64,000 nucleotides of DNA from JALYUM01 sp036688685 (lineage in GTDB: Bacteria > Pseudomonadota > Gammaproteobacteria > Burkholderiales > Burkholderiaceae_D). The DNA lies in NCBI RefSeq assembly GCF_036688685.1, contig NZ_JAQQPS010000011.1, positions 62,001 through 126,000 on the forward strand, in the 5' to 3' direction. Position numbers and translations under genes: made by a program. How positions within the stretch are numbered: position 1 is the first letter of the stretch; each line of letters opens with the position of its first letter. This document shows positions 16,804 to 25,742 of the stretch, piece by piece. Under the pieces are notes generated by a model. The model was given only the letters and a program-made list of their open reading frames with translations, did no database searches and was not told where the DNA came from.

Positions 16804-17985
16804 ATGATAACTAATAAAAAAAATTGGGCCGCCGTCGCCCTGGTTGCGGGCATACTTCTTATTGCAGTGAACTTGCGTTTACCGTTCACTAGTGTGGCGC
16901 CGGTAGCCTCCTGGATTCAGAGCGACTTTGCTCTGAGTACCAGTGCCATAGGCTTGCTGACGTCGTTACCGCTATTCGCGTTTGCTGCATTTTCCCCATT
17001 GAGCGCATCGATCGCACGCATTTTCGGACTGGAGCGAACGCTGTTCGGCGCTCTGCTCCTCATCACGGCTGGTAGCCTCATTCGATCAAGCGGACAGGTT
17101 TGGACCTTATATGCCGGGACGGTCCTGATCGGTGTCGGAATCGCGTTAGGGAATGTGCTGCTGCCAAGCCTGATAAAACGGGATTTTTCAGCCAATGTTG
17201 CATCCATGACCGCTGCGTACTCGATCGCGATGGGCCTGGCTGGCGCGATCGGCTCCGCCGTCGTGATTCATCTGACACTCAATTGGGGATGGCAAGTGTC
17301 GCTCGCGATGTTTGTGCTCGTTCCTGCGGTCGCACTTTTGGCATGGATGCCACAATTGAAGAAACATGGGACGTCTATTCAAGCTGGAGCCAGCCAAAGC
17401 ACCGGCGTCCAGGTTTGGCGTAATCCCCTGGCGTGGCAAGTGTCGTTATTCATGGGCTTCAATGCAATGCCTTTTTATATTGCGATTGGTTGGCTGCCGA
17501 CCATCCTGATGAACCAGGGCATATCGGCGGCACAAGCTGGATCGATGCATGGTGTGTTGCAATTAGCGACCGCTGTGCCAGGGTTGATTTTGGCAGCCGT
17601 TATACGCCGTATGAAAGACCAAACAATTGCGGCAGTGGTCGTCAGCCTGATGTCTGCGGTGTCATTTGTGGGGTTGATCTACGCGCCTTCTTTCGCCCTG
17701 TTATGGTCGATAGCGCTGGGCTTTGGATGCGGTGCCAGTATGATGCTGTGCCTGGCGTTTATCGGATTGCGTACGACGAACGCCAAGGACGCCGCTGCAC
17801 TTTCAGGTATGGCGCAGTGCGTCGGCTATCTGATGGCTGCTGCCGGGCCAATGATCTTGGGTGCATTTCGCGACTGGCTTGGCGGATGGACAATGCCATT
17901 GTTGATCGCCTCTGGCATCGCCGTTCTTGGCGCGTTGATGGGAATGTTAGCTGGGCGGAACGTCCATCTAGAACTTACTTCTTGA
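16804..17985 (+). CDS. MFS transporter, NimT/CynX-like
   Basis: The 393-residue protein has about twelve predicted membrane helices and the CynX/NimT-group opening VNLRLPFTSVAPV, followed by the loop IFGLERTLFGALLL. The length equals that of E. coli NimT (YeaN), an exporter of 2-nitroimidazole. It is divergent from the AraC-type gene at 15914, the same arrangement as nimR-nimT. The true substrate here is unknown. Base composition is lower in GC than the flanking housekeeping genes, which fits an acquired module. Confidence 0.82.
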   Translation: MITNKKNWAAVALVAGILLIAVNLRLPFTSVAPVASWIQSDFALSTSAIGLLTSLPLFAFAAFSPLSASIARIFGLERTLFGALLLITAGSLIRSSGQVWTLYAGTVLIGVGIALGNVLLPSLIKRDFSANVASMTAAYSIAMGLAGAIGSAVVIHLTLNWGWQVSLAMFVLVPAVALLAWMPQLKKHGTSIQAGASQSTGVQVWRNPLAWQVSLFMGFNAMPFYIAIGWLPTILMNQGISAAQAGSMHGVLQLATAVPGLILAAVIRRMKDQTIAAVVVSLMSAVSFVGLIYAPSFALLWSIALGFGCGASMMLCLAFIGLRTTNAKDAAALSGMAQCVGYLMAAAGPMILGAFRDWLGGWTMPLLIASGIAVLGALMGMLAGRNVHLELTS

Positions 17986-18151
17986 AACAGGCAAGATTGC
18001 GTTGTCATCGGTCTTCATGCACTCGTACTTATTCCTAAGTAGCCGTTCCGAGTGGCATAGCATTTTGACAGAGCAAAACTAGCGCATCTGGCATGACCGC
18101 CCGCAATCGACCCAAAGCGGAAGTTCATCCTTTGTCACCGCACACTCGGCG

Positions 18152-18400
18152 TTAGCACGGCATTAAATCTGTTTTCAATTCCGACTCATAGACTTCGGCT
18201 TCGTACAGACAGGCGCCGAGCGTTGGGAAATGTGCCAGGACCATCGGACGACCCTCCGGACTAGTGAACCCTTGGTCTAGGACCACTAGGTCGCCAATCC
18301 TCGGAACTCGAACTTCGGGTGAGAGAATTCTATAGCGATCGGCAGGCAGCTCCACCAAGAGCCTGGCACGGGGGGGATCCGATACGAATTTAGCAGCCAT
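18152..18400 (-). CDS. Small hypothetical protein, 82 residues
   Basis: The product begins MAAKFVSDPP and has a compact look with LVELPADRYRILSPEVRVPR and a C-terminal LGACLYEAEVYESEL. A CAGGAAC ribosome site lies 9 bases before this ATG. The longer in-frame reading to 18619 runs through the repeat and into the HPP gene and is rejected. No known family is recognised. It lies just outside repeat copy B and is convergent with the NimT-like gene. Confidence 0.5.
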   Translation of the reverse strand: MAAKFVSDPPRARLLVELPADRYRILSPEVRVPRIGDLVVLDQGFTSPEGRPMVLAHFPTLGACLYEAEVYESELKTDLMPC

Positions 18401-18440
18401 AAGTTTGACCGTTCCTGTGTGGGTGCCTTGAATGGCTGCG

Positions 18441-18930
18441 TTTGGCCGAACTCGGCCGTTCAGGGCAGCATAGCAGTTTGCCACGTTGGAAATCCAGTGC
18501 CCACTGCCATAGGCCGAAATCGTCCCGCGGGCGTTTTGATTGACCGCTCGACTCAGGATGGCTTGGGAATTTTCACGCGCCGTCGATGACTTTCCCGTGC
18601 TATTTCTTGCAGCATCCATTCCAGGTCAGCGACATCGACATCAAGCATCTCGCTACGCCTGCGCAATACCGCGTCAAGATCCGCACGCGTAAACATCTCT
18701 GTCGCTTCATGGTCAAACACAGGCATCTTGGTACTCGCACGGTGCGGGTAGCGATGACCCGTGAGCCGATGGTAAACGATGGCAGCGGCAAGCAAGGCAA
18801 GCGAATTGATACCGACCGGGAACAGCACGAAGGCATAGCCGAGCGCATGAATCGTGCTGCCTCCCAGCACCGCCGTGATCGCCACGGCCCCGGATGGTGG
18901 ATGCACGCACCGGAACCAAAACATCAGCAG
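18441..18930. repeat. 490-bp direct repeat, copy B
   Basis: Partner of 15391-15880 at a constant offset of 3050 bases. Here the repeat lies inside the longer HPP gene, so this is likely the parental copy. The unit between the copies carries the NimR/NimT-like pair and the 82-residue gene. Confidence 0.9.
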
Positions 18931-19341
18931 TACTGTTAGCGCCACGGCGACTGCTGCCGCCAGGAGCGGCATTGCAATCAAGCAGGCGCAGCTGACACCA
19001 GCCACGGCGCCGATCAGATTGCCACCGATTAGTGCCCATGGTTGCGCTAGAGGACTGGCCGGTACGCCGAACAACAGCACGGCAGACGCGCCCATTGGCG
19101 CTGCCAGCAATGGCAGGGTCTCGCTTGGCCCAATGAAAAAGTAGGCAATCGCCGCAGTAAAAAGGAGGCCGATCAAAGCGCCTAAGCTGCTGCGCAATTG
19201 TTCACGTGGACGGATCTGCATCGGGGCGGGAAGGAAGTCACGATACCAGCGCGCAAAAGACGACAAAATGAAATCTTTCCTGAAAAAGTGAACAGGCGGT
19301 CGCCGTGCTACGGCGCGGGTTGGGGACATAGCAGACCGCAC
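18553..19341 (-). CDS. HPP-family integral membrane protein (without CBS domains)
   Basis: The 262-residue protein has a cytoplasmic N-terminus, four to five membrane helices and the name-giving HPP motif in RCVHPPSGAVAITAV near residues 143-158. A C-terminal tail (FTRADLDAVLRRRSEMLDVDVADLEWML) resembles the linker that in longer HPP proteins leads into a pair of CBS domains, but here the frame stops shortly after. HPP proteins have been linked to nitrite transport in plastids and cyanobacteria; the role here is unknown. The start could also be an internal Met at residue 5. Confidence 0.8.
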   Translation of the reverse strand: MRSAMSPTRAVARRPPVHFFRKDFILSSFARWYRDFLPAPMQIRPREQLRSSLGALIGLLFTAAIAYFFIGPSETLPLLAAPMGASAVLLFGVPASPLAQPWALIGGNLIGAVAGVSCACLIAMPLLAAAVAVALTVLLMFWFRCVHPPSGAVAITAVLGGSTIHALGYAFVLFPVGINSLALLAAAIVYHRLTGHRYPHRASTKMPVFDHEATEMFTRADLDAVLRRRSEMLDVDVADLEWMLQEIARESHRRRVKIPKPS

Positions 19342-19361
19342 GCCAGCAGGCAGACCTCGCT

Positions 19362-19841
19362 TTACAAGCCCATCTCGGTAAGGCCAGGATGGTCATCGGG
19401 ACGGCGCCCCAACGGCCAGTGATATTTGCGGTCAGACTCGGCGATGGGCATATCGTTGATGCAGGCAAAACGACGTTGCATCAGGCCGTCCTCTGCAAAT
19501 TCCCAATTCTCGTTGCCATACGAGCGAAACCAGTTCCCCGCATCGTCGTGCCATTCATACGCATAGCGCACGGCAATCCGATTGCCTTCGAACGCCCACA
19601 GTTCCTTGATCAGGCGGTAGTCGAGTTCCTTGCGCCATTTGCGTTCGAGAAAAGCCTGTGCCTCCGCGCGACTGTGGACAAATTCAGTACGGTTACGCCA
19701 GCTTGTGTCGAGGGTGTATGCCAATGCCACCCGCGCGGCGTCACGGCTGTTCCAGCCGTCCTCGGCGAGCCGCACTTTTTCGATCGCGCTGGTCCGGGTG
19801 AATGGTGGAAGTGGGGGACGGGCTGATGCAGATAACGACAT
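19362..19841 (-). CDS. DUF1348 / NTF2-like protein
   Basis: The 159-residue protein contains the DUF1348 hallmarks: DGWNSRDAARVALAYT, SWRNRTEFVHSRAEAQAFL, then RYAYEWHDDAGNWFRSYGNENWEF. These are small cone-shaped SnoaL/NTF2-like proteins of unresolved function. ATG 19841 follows a GGAGATTTTT ribosome site; the 460-codon in-frame extension upstream lies antisense to the LysR gene and is not real. It is divergent from that LysR gene and is its probable target. Confidence 0.85.
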   Translation of the reverse strand: MSLSASARPPLPPFTRTSAIEKVRLAEDGWNSRDAARVALAYTLDTSWRNRTEFVHSRAEAQAFLERKWRKELDYRLIKELWAFEGNRIAVRYAYEWHDDAGNWFRSYGNENWEFAEDGLMQRRFACINDMPIAESDRKYHWPLGRRPDDHPGLTEMGL

Positions 19842-19947
19842 AAAAATCTCCTGGTAAAACACTGATATGCAGTGTGCTGGCGATGAAGCGAAAATGGACT
19901 GTGACCGGTACAAGCAATATAGCAACTTAGAGCCATAACGTCGAAGA

Positions 19948-19957
19948 CGCATATGCG
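19948..19957. promoter_or_regulatory. Palindrome CGCATATGCG in a LysR divergent promoter
   Basis: A 10-base perfect palindrome lies about 40 bases upstream of the LysR start, in the 153-base gap shared with the DUF1348 gene. It is a possible regulator site; no T-N11-A LysR box could be assigned with confidence. Confidence 0.25.
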
Positions 19958-19994
19958 ATGATATTGATAAGTAAAACGAATCGTCAGGACCGCT

Positions 19995-20894
19995 ATGCTG
20001 TTGCGTCACATCCGCTATTTTCTTGCCGTTGCAGAGCATCGGCACTTCACCCGTGCAGCGACTGCGCTGCATGTTTCGCAACCGGCACTTTCGCAGCAAA
20101 TCAAGCAGCTCGAAGCATTGCTGGGTGTCCAGCTGTTCGACAGAAGCGGAAAAAGCGTGCGCCTCACGGATGCCGGCGAGGCATGGATGGTTCACGCGAA
20201 ACTCGGCCTGCAGCATATTCACGCCGGCGCCCGGGCGATTCAGGAGGTTGGCACCTTGCACCGTGGTGTGCTGCGTTGCGCTGCGCCGCCGACGCTGACG
20301 CCGTATTTGATGGGTCCGCTGATAGCCCGGTTCCATGCACTGCATCCAGAGGTCACAGTCAATTTTCTGGAAATTGCGCAAGAGGAGATTGAAGCGATGC
20401 TGACCGACGACGAACTTGACCTCGGCATCGTCTTTAGCCCGCTGCAACGCACGGACCTCGACTACACGCCGCTGTACGAAGAAAAGCTTGGCTTTGTGGC
20501 TGGCGCCAGTCATCGACTCGCCGCCCGGTCTGCCCCGTTGCCACCAGCAGCGTTCGCTGCCGAACCGCTGGTTTTGCTCAACAGGTCGTTTGCGACGCGC
20601 CAGCATATCGATGCTTACTGCGCGCGCCACGGCATCGTGGCACAGGTCGCAGTCGAAGTGAACGCGGTCGGCGCATTGCTTGAAATTGTTCGTCAAGGAA
20701 CGTTGGGGACGGTACTGCCGACCCCGATATCTGCCGTCCATCAAGAACTGCGCGCCGTTCCGCTGATGCCGTCGATGCAGTCGCGCCAGGTGGTTTACGC
20801 CCGGCGCAAAGGGGCTTATCGCTCAGCGGCGAGCAATGCATTGGTAGACGTATTGAACGGCTTGATGCGGGATATTCGCCATACTCACCAGTAA
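19995..20894 (+). CDS. LysR-family regulator, CynR-like subgroup
   Basis: The 299-residue protein begins MLLRHIRYFLAVAEHRHFTRAA and has the helix-turn-helix HVSQPALSQQIKQLEALLGVQLFDR, followed by a type-2 periplasmic-binding-like effector domain (LDLGIVFSPLQRTDLDYTPL). The subgroup resembles CynR/CbbR-like activators. It is divergent from the DUF1348 gene and ends one base before the convergent M24 peptidase gene, an unusually tight junction. Confidence 0.88.
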   Translation: MLLRHIRYFLAVAEHRHFTRAATALHVSQPALSQQIKQLEALLGVQLFDRSGKSVRLTDAGEAWMVHAKLGLQHIHAGARAIQEVGTLHRGVLRCAAPPTLTPYLMGPLIARFHALHPEVTVNFLEIAQEEIEAMLTDDELDLGIVFSPLQRTDLDYTPLYEEKLGFVAGASHRLAARSAPLPPAAFAAEPLVLLNRSFATRQHIDAYCARHGIVAQVAVEVNAVGALLEIVRQGTLGTVLPTPISAVHQELRAVPLMPSMQSRQVVYARRKGAYRSAASNALVDVLNGLMRDIRHTHQ

Positions 20895-20895
20895 G

Positions 20896-22110
20896 TTACT
20901 GCGTCAGTCCAAATGGATCGTCGATGCTGTGCGACGGCTCGGTGAACCACTTCGGACCGGTGGCCGTCATATAAAAATGGTCTTCCAGGCGGATACCGAA
21001 TTCGCCCGGCACGCAGATCATCGGTTCATTCGAAAAGCACATGCCGACGTCGAGTGGCGTGCTGTCGTTGCCGACCAGATACGGCCACTCGTGGATATCG
21101 AGGCCGATGCCGTGGCCGGTGCGGTGCGGCAGACCGGGCAGCTTGTAGCCGGGGCCGAAACCGTCGGCCTCCAGTGCGCGGCGCGCCGCGGCATCCACGT
21201 CCGCGCAGGGCACGCCCAGCTGGGCCGCGGCGAAGGCGGCTGCCTGCGCCGCCTTCTCGCTGTTCCATACCGAGCGCTGGCGCGCGCTGATCGGGCCGTA
21301 CACGTAGGTGCGCGTGATATCCGAGATGTAGTTGTGCAGCTTGCAGCCGGTGTCGATCAGCACCGTGTCGCCGGCTTTCAGCGTTTGCACATAGCTCACC
21401 CCGTGCGGATACGCCGTGGCCTCGCCAAACAGCACGATCACAAAGTAGGAGCCCGTTGCCCCGACCTTGCGGTGGGCCTGGTCGATGAAGGCTTCCACTT
21501 CGATGGTGGTGATGCCTTCACGCAGGATGCTGGCGGCGGCGATATGCACGGCCAGCGTCATGTCCTTGGCGCGCTGCATCAGCGCGAGTTCGTCGGCCGA
21601 CTTGCGGCTGCGGCAGTACGCCGTGACCGCGCGCGCGTTTTCAATCCTAAAACCTGCGGCGTCAGCCAGCGGCTTGATACCGTCGACAACAAAGAACGGG
21701 GCGCTTTCGTCGATGCCGATGCGCCCACCGTCCAGGCCCATGCGCACCAGCGTGGCGACGAACAGCTGGTACGGGCTTTCGTGCTCCTGCCAGGTGTTGA
21801 TGGCGCCCTCGACCACCATGAAGTCCTGGAGCGAGCCTTCTTCGAATGCCGGGGCGATGTACTCGACCGCGCCCGTGGCCGGGATGATGGCGCCCACCAT
21901 GCGTTCGCTCGGATGCCATTTGGTGCCGGTGAAATACGTCAGGTTGGTGCCGGCGCCGACATAGATCGCGCCGATGCCCTGCGTGCGCATGAACGTCTGC
22001 GCGCGCGCGATGCGCTCGACATGCTCTTCTTTGCCGATGGCGACGGCGCCCGCGGTCATGTCGGATAAGGAGGCCAGGGCCTGTTCGATGGTGGTGCCGC
22101 CAATGCTCAT
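20896..22110 (-). CDS. M24-family Xaa-Pro peptidase
   Basis: The 404-residue protein has an N-terminal creatinase-like domain (to about residue 165) and a C-terminal pita-bread M24 domain. The two-metal site is complete: Asp in LIDTGCKLH, Asp in YISDITRTYV, His in RTGHGIGLDIHE, Glu in FSNEPMICV and Glu in GIRLEDHF. It likely removes residues preceding proline from peptides. ATG 22110 was chosen for the AGGAACGACAC ribosome site and because it overlaps the stop of the small upstream ORF as ATGA. A fragment of a second copy lies at 11596-11680. Confidence 0.88.
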   Translation of the reverse strand: MSIGGTTIEQALASLSDMTAGAVAIGKEEHVERIARAQTFMRTQGIGAIYVGAGTNLTYFTGTKWHPSERMVGAIIPATGAVEYIAPAFEEGSLQDFMVVEGAINTWQEHESPYQLFVATLVRMGLDGGRIGIDESAPFFVVDGIKPLADAAGFRIENARAVTAYCRSRKSADELALMQRAKDMTLAVHIAAASILREGITTIEVEAFIDQAHRKVGATGSYFVIVLFGEATAYPHGVSYVQTLKAGDTVLIDTGCKLHNYISDITRTYVYGPISARQRSVWNSEKAAQAAAFAAAQLGVPCADVDAAARRALEADGFGPGYKLPGLPHRTGHGIGLDIHEWPYLVGNDSTPLDVGMCFSNEPMICVPGEFGIRLEDHFYMTATGPKWFTEPSHSIDDPFGLTQ

Positions 22111-22277
22111 GTGTCGTTCCTGGGTTCCCACTTGCGCGCGTAAGCGTCGTGGACGTGTCGGGTGATGTTGGCAGAGAGCCCCTTGCCCTGTTCGGCGAGG
22201 CGCTGCATTTGCTCGATGTTGTGCATGCCGGCGCGGGCGATGCCCAAAGCCGTAGAAGTGTGCTGGTAGCTGGGCAT
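22107..22277 (-). CDS. Small ORF (56 residues) coupled to the M24 peptidase gene
   Basis: The frame starts MPSYQHTSTALGIARAGMHN and ends KWEPRNDT, with its TGA overlapping the M24 ATG (ATGA). The composition is balanced and looks like helical protein (NIEQMQRLAEQGKGLS). The ribosome site is weak and the start lies just after a REP-like arm. I recognise no family. The coupling to the next gene is the main reason to list it. Confidence 0.45.
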   Translation of the reverse strand: MPSYQHTSTALGIARAGMHNIEQMQRLAEQGKGLSANITRHVHDAYARKWEPRNDT

Positions 22278-22288
22278 GGCAAGCTCAG

Positions 22289-22316
22289 TATGGGTCCCGG
22301 CTTTCGCCGGGAGTCA
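22289..22316. repeat. REP-like arm, copy 3
   Basis: TATGGGTCCCGGCTTTCGCC, continuing to GGGAGTCAGC, matches the left arm of the copy at 3152. It lies between argH and the M24 operon. Confidence 0.7.
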
Positions 22317-22361
22317 GCCCGACCAATGGAAGGGAAGACATTCTTACGACCGTGGTTCTGT

Positions 22362-23756
22362 TCAGGCCAGCTGGCCGCGCACGCGTGCAATCGCTTGTTT
22401 CACCTGGTTCGGCGCGGTGCCGCCGACGTGGTCGCGCGCGGCGACGGAGCCTTCCAGCGTCAGCACGGCAAACACGTCGTCGCCGATCAGCGGGGAGAAT
22501 TCCTGCAGGCGTGCCAGCGACATCTCGGACAGGTCGCACTTCGCATCGTCGCAGGCGCGCACGGCATGCGCCACGGCTTCGTGGGCGTCGCGAAATGGCA
22601 AGCCTTTCTTGACCAGGTAATCGGCCAGATCGGTCGCCGTGGCGTAGCCCTGCAGGGCCGCAGCGCGCATATTCTCCGGCTTGACGGTGATGCCGCCGGC
22701 CATGTCGGCGAAGATGCGCAGCGTGTCGGTGACGGTGTCGATGGTGTCGAACAGCGGTTCCTTGTCTTCCTGGTTGTCCTTGTTGTAGGCCAGCGGCTGG
22801 CCTTTCATCAGGGTCAACAGGCCCATCAGGTGGCCGTAGACGCGGCCGGTTTTGCCACGCGCCAGTTCCGGCACATCCGGATTTTTCTTTTGCGGCATGA
22901 TCGACGAGCCGGTGCAGAAGCGGTCGGCAATGTCGATGAAACCGATGCGCGGGCTGATCCACATCACCAGTTCTTCGCTCATACGCGACACGTGCATCAT
23001 GATCAAGGCAGCTGCGGCGCTGAACTCGATGGCGAAATCGCGGTCCGAGACGGCGTCGAGCGAGTTGTGGCACACGTCGTCGAAGCCCAGCGTCTTGGCC
23101 ACGCGCAGGCGATCGATCGGAAAGGTGGTGCCGGCCAGCGCTGCGGCGCCCAGCGGCAGGCGGTTCACGCGCTTGCGTGCGTCCTGCATGCGCTCGACAT
23201 CGCGCCCGAACATTTCGACATAGGCCAGCATGTGGTGGCCGAAGGTGATCGGCTGGGCCACTTGCAGGTGGGTGAAGCCGGGCATGATGGTGTCGTAGTG
23301 GCGCTCGGCCAAATCCGTCAGCGCGCTGCGCAGGCCGTTCAGCAGGATGACGATGTCGTCGATCGCGGCGCGCACGTACAGGCGGATGTCGGTGGCCACC
23401 TGGTCGTTGCGCGAGCGGCCCGTGTGCAGGCGCTTGCCGGCGTCGCCCACCAGTTCGGTCAGGCGCTTTTCGATATTCAGGTGGACGTCTTCCAGGTCCA
23501 GCAGCCACGCAAAACTGCCGGCGTCAATTTCTGCGCTGATTTGCGCCATGCCGCGCTCGATCTCGGCGCGGTCGCCTGCGCTGATGATACCTTGTGCCGC
23601 GAGCATCTCGGCGTGCGCCAGCGAACCCTGAATGTCGAAGGCCGCCAGCCGTTTGTCGAAGAACACCGACGCGGTGTAGCGCTTTACGAGGTCGGAGACC
23701 GGTTCGGAAAAACGCGCCGACCAGGCTTCGGCTTTTTTGGAGAATTGTTCGTTCAT
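22362..23756 (-). CDS. argH: Argininosuccinate lyase
   Basis: The 464-residue enzyme performs the last step of arginine synthesis, splitting argininosuccinate into arginine and fumarate in the cytoplasm. It has the fumarase/aspartase-superfamily signature GSSIMPQKKNPD near residues 282-293 with the catalytic Ser, plus HTGRSRNDQVATD and TTFPIDR segments typical of ArgH. Length is standard. It appears to be a single-gene unit with its own promoter in the 164-base gap to the divergent GNAT gene. Confidence 0.97.
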   Translation of the reverse strand: MNEQFSKKAEAWSARFSEPVSDLVKRYTASVFFDKRLAAFDIQGSLAHAEMLAAQGIISAGDRAEIERGMAQISAEIDAGSFAWLLDLEDVHLNIEKRLTELVGDAGKRLHTGRSRNDQVATDIRLYVRAAIDDIVILLNGLRSALTDLAERHYDTIMPGFTHLQVAQPITFGHHMLAYVEMFGRDVERMQDARKRVNRLPLGAAALAGTTFPIDRLRVAKTLGFDDVCHNSLDAVSDRDFAIEFSAAAALIMMHVSRMSEELVMWISPRIGFIDIADRFCTGSSIMPQKKNPDVPELARGKTGRVYGHLMGLLTLMKGQPLAYNKDNQEDKEPLFDTIDTVTDTLRIFADMAGGITVKPENMRAAALQGYATATDLADYLVKKGLPFRDAHEAVAHAVRACDDAKCDLSEMSLARLQEFSPLIGDDVFAVLTLEGSVAARDHVGGTAPNQVKQAIARVRGQLA

Positions 23757-23920
23757 GGTGGGGTCCAGTGAGAGTGCGGCATCAAAAATATGCAGCGATT
23801 ATAAACCGGCCCTGTGGCCGCCACCGATTGACCCGGGGGGCGCTGCGGCTGGCCAACGAGAAGGGCACACGCGGCGCCGAATTCTGAATAGAATAGGGCT
23901 TATTTGACTACCAAGCTCCC

Positions 23921-24358
23921 ATGGAAAAATCCGCATCGCCCTTGCAGATCAGTACCGACCTCGCACGGCTGGATATCCCGATGATTTATCGGTATCTCAG
24001 CGAAGAATCGAGTTGGGCGGTGGGCATCGGCCGCGACGTGGTCGAGCGCTCTATCGACAACTCGCTGTGCTTCGGTGCCTACCTCGACGGCACCCAGATC
24101 GGGTTCGCGCGCGTGATCAGCGATTACGCCACCTTCGCCAACCTGGTCGACGTGTTCGTGTTGCCGGCGTACCGGGGGCGCGGTTACAGCAAGCAATTGA
24201 TCCAGGCCGTCGTCGACCATCCCAGCTTGCAGCGGCTGCGCCGGTTCACGCTGGCCACCTTTGATGCGCATGACCTCTACCGCCGCTTTGGCTTCACCGC
24301 ACCCAGCCGGCCGGAATTGCTCATGGAAAAATACTTTCCTAACCTCTATTTATCGTGA
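23921..24358 (+). CDS. GNAT-family N-acetyltransferase
   Basis: The 145-residue protein has a single acetyltransferase domain with the acetyl-CoA loop VDVFVLPAYRGRGYSKQLIQ near residues 76-95 and a C-terminal DLYRRFGFT strand. It resembles small uncharacterised bacterial GNAT proteins. The acceptor is unknown. It is divergent from argH and precedes the cyanophycinase gene by 93 bases. Confidence 0.85.
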   Translation: MEKSASPLQISTDLARLDIPMIYRYLSEESSWAVGIGRDVVERSIDNSLCFGAYLDGTQIGFARVISDYATFANLVDVFVLPAYRGRGYSKQLIQAVVDHPSLQRLRRFTLATFDAHDLYRRFGFTAPSRPELLMEKYFPNLYLS

Positions 24359-24451
24359 CTCGGCTCAACATGGCGACAAGGAACCGCAATCAGGCTTACC
24401 ATGGTGGCGTTTCCCGTGCGTCTACTTAGCTGGGGTTAGAGAGGAAGGCGT

Positions 24452-25693
24452 ATGTTTTTTCGTTCTGCTGTGCAGGTTGCGCTGGCGCTGGCGCTTGGTT
24501 CCACGCCGTTTATTACAAACAATGCCACAGCAGCGCAGATGCCTGCCAGGGATGCGGACGTACGCGGTTCGCTGGTCATCATCGGCGGGAATGCCCGCGA
24601 CGACAACAACGCTATCTGGAACCGCGTCGTGCAGCTGGCCGGTGGCAAGGGGGCGCGCATTGCCGTTTTTGCATCGGCCGCGTCGAATCCCGAGCGCATT
24701 GGCCAGAGCAATGTCGACACCTTGAAGGGTTTCGGCGCGAATGCCTTCCTGGTCCCGGTCGCGGTGCGCATGACCACCGTCGACTATAAAATCGCCGCCG
24801 ACGATCCGGCCGTGGCCGAATCCGTGCGCACGGCCGGCGGCGCCTATTTTGCCGGCGGCGACCAGGCCCGCATCACGCGCGCGCTGCGCCACCCCGACGG
24901 CAGCAACACCCTGGTGCTCGACGCCTTGTGGGATATGTACCGGCGCGGCGGCGTCATCGCCGGTTCCTCGGCCGGCGCGGCCATCATGAGCAGCACCATG
25001 TTCGGCGAGCCGCGCACGGTGCTGGCCACGCTGAAACTGGGCGTGGCCGAAGGCCAGGAAATCACCGAAGGCCTCGGCTTCATTGGCGACGACGTATTCG
25101 TCGACCAGCACCTGCTGGTACGCGGCCGCTTCGCGCGCATGCTGCCGGCCATGCTCAAGAAGGGCTATAAACTGGGCCTGGGCATCGACGAAAATACCGC
25201 CATGATCGTCAGCCCCAACCGCGACGTCGAAGTAGTCGGCTACAAGGGCGCGCTGCTGCTCGACCTGGCGCAGGCGTCGTCGAAAGAGGGCGCGTTCAAC
25301 GTCAGCAACGTCAAGGTCAGCTACCTGGACGACGGCGACAAATTCAACATCACCACGCGCAGCTTCCTGCCCGCGCTGGAAAAACTCGAGGGGCCGCTCG
25401 ACCGCAACAAGCCGTACTACCGCGAACCGCTGTTCTCTGCCGATATCCTGAGCAACAGCACCGTGGTCGATCTGATGGGCAAGCTCATCGACAGCGACCA
25501 GCCCGACGCCATCGGCATCACGCTCGGCAGCCCGAACAGCGTGCAGCCCGACCTCGGCTTCGAGTTCCGCCTGACCCGCACGGCCGACAGCGTCGGCTAC
25601 CAGTCGGCCATTACCGATAATTACTCGGTCTACAATATGCGGCTCGATATCCGGCCCATCACCATTCGCCGGCCGCTGTACCAGTACAAGTAG
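24452..25693 (+). CDS. Exported cyanophycinase-like S51 peptidase
   Basis: The 413-residue protein has a signal peptide (cleavage probably after NNATAAQ) and an S51 fold: GGNARDDN near the start, AYFAGGDQARITRAL, and the nucleophile serine in VIAGSSAGAAIMS. S51 cyanophycinases cut the Asp-Arg storage polymer into dipeptides; exported CphE-type forms feed on polymer released by others. No cyanophycin synthetase is in the window. An AGAGGAAGGCGT ribosome site precedes the ATG. The roughly 100 C-terminal residues are a less conserved extension. Confidence 0.85.
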   Translation: MFFRSAVQVALALALGSTPFITNNATAAQMPARDADVRGSLVIIGGNARDDNNAIWNRVVQLAGGKGARIAVFASAASNPERIGQSNVDTLKGFGANAFLVPVAVRMTTVDYKIAADDPAVAESVRTAGGAYFAGGDQARITRALRHPDGSNTLVLDALWDMYRRGGVIAGSSAGAAIMSSTMFGEPRTVLATLKLGVAEGQEITEGLGFIGDDVFVDQHLLVRGRFARMLPAMLKKGYKLGLGIDENTAMIVSPNRDVEVVGYKGALLLDLAQASSKEGAFNVSNVKVSYLDDGDKFNITTRSFLPALEKLEGPLDRNKPYYREPLFSADILSNSTVVDLMGKLIDSDQPDAIGITLGSPNSVQPDLGFEFRLTRTADSVGYQSAITDNYSVYNMRLDIRPITIRRPLYQYK

Positions 25694-25742
25694 GCGTGGT
25701 GCCGGAGGGTACAATCGCCGGATTGTCCCTCTTCCAGCTGCC

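Noticed and set aside
19842..20744. 5' extension of the DUF1348 frame
   Set aside because: It lies antisense to the LysR gene, and a GGAG ribosome site marks the ATG at 19841.
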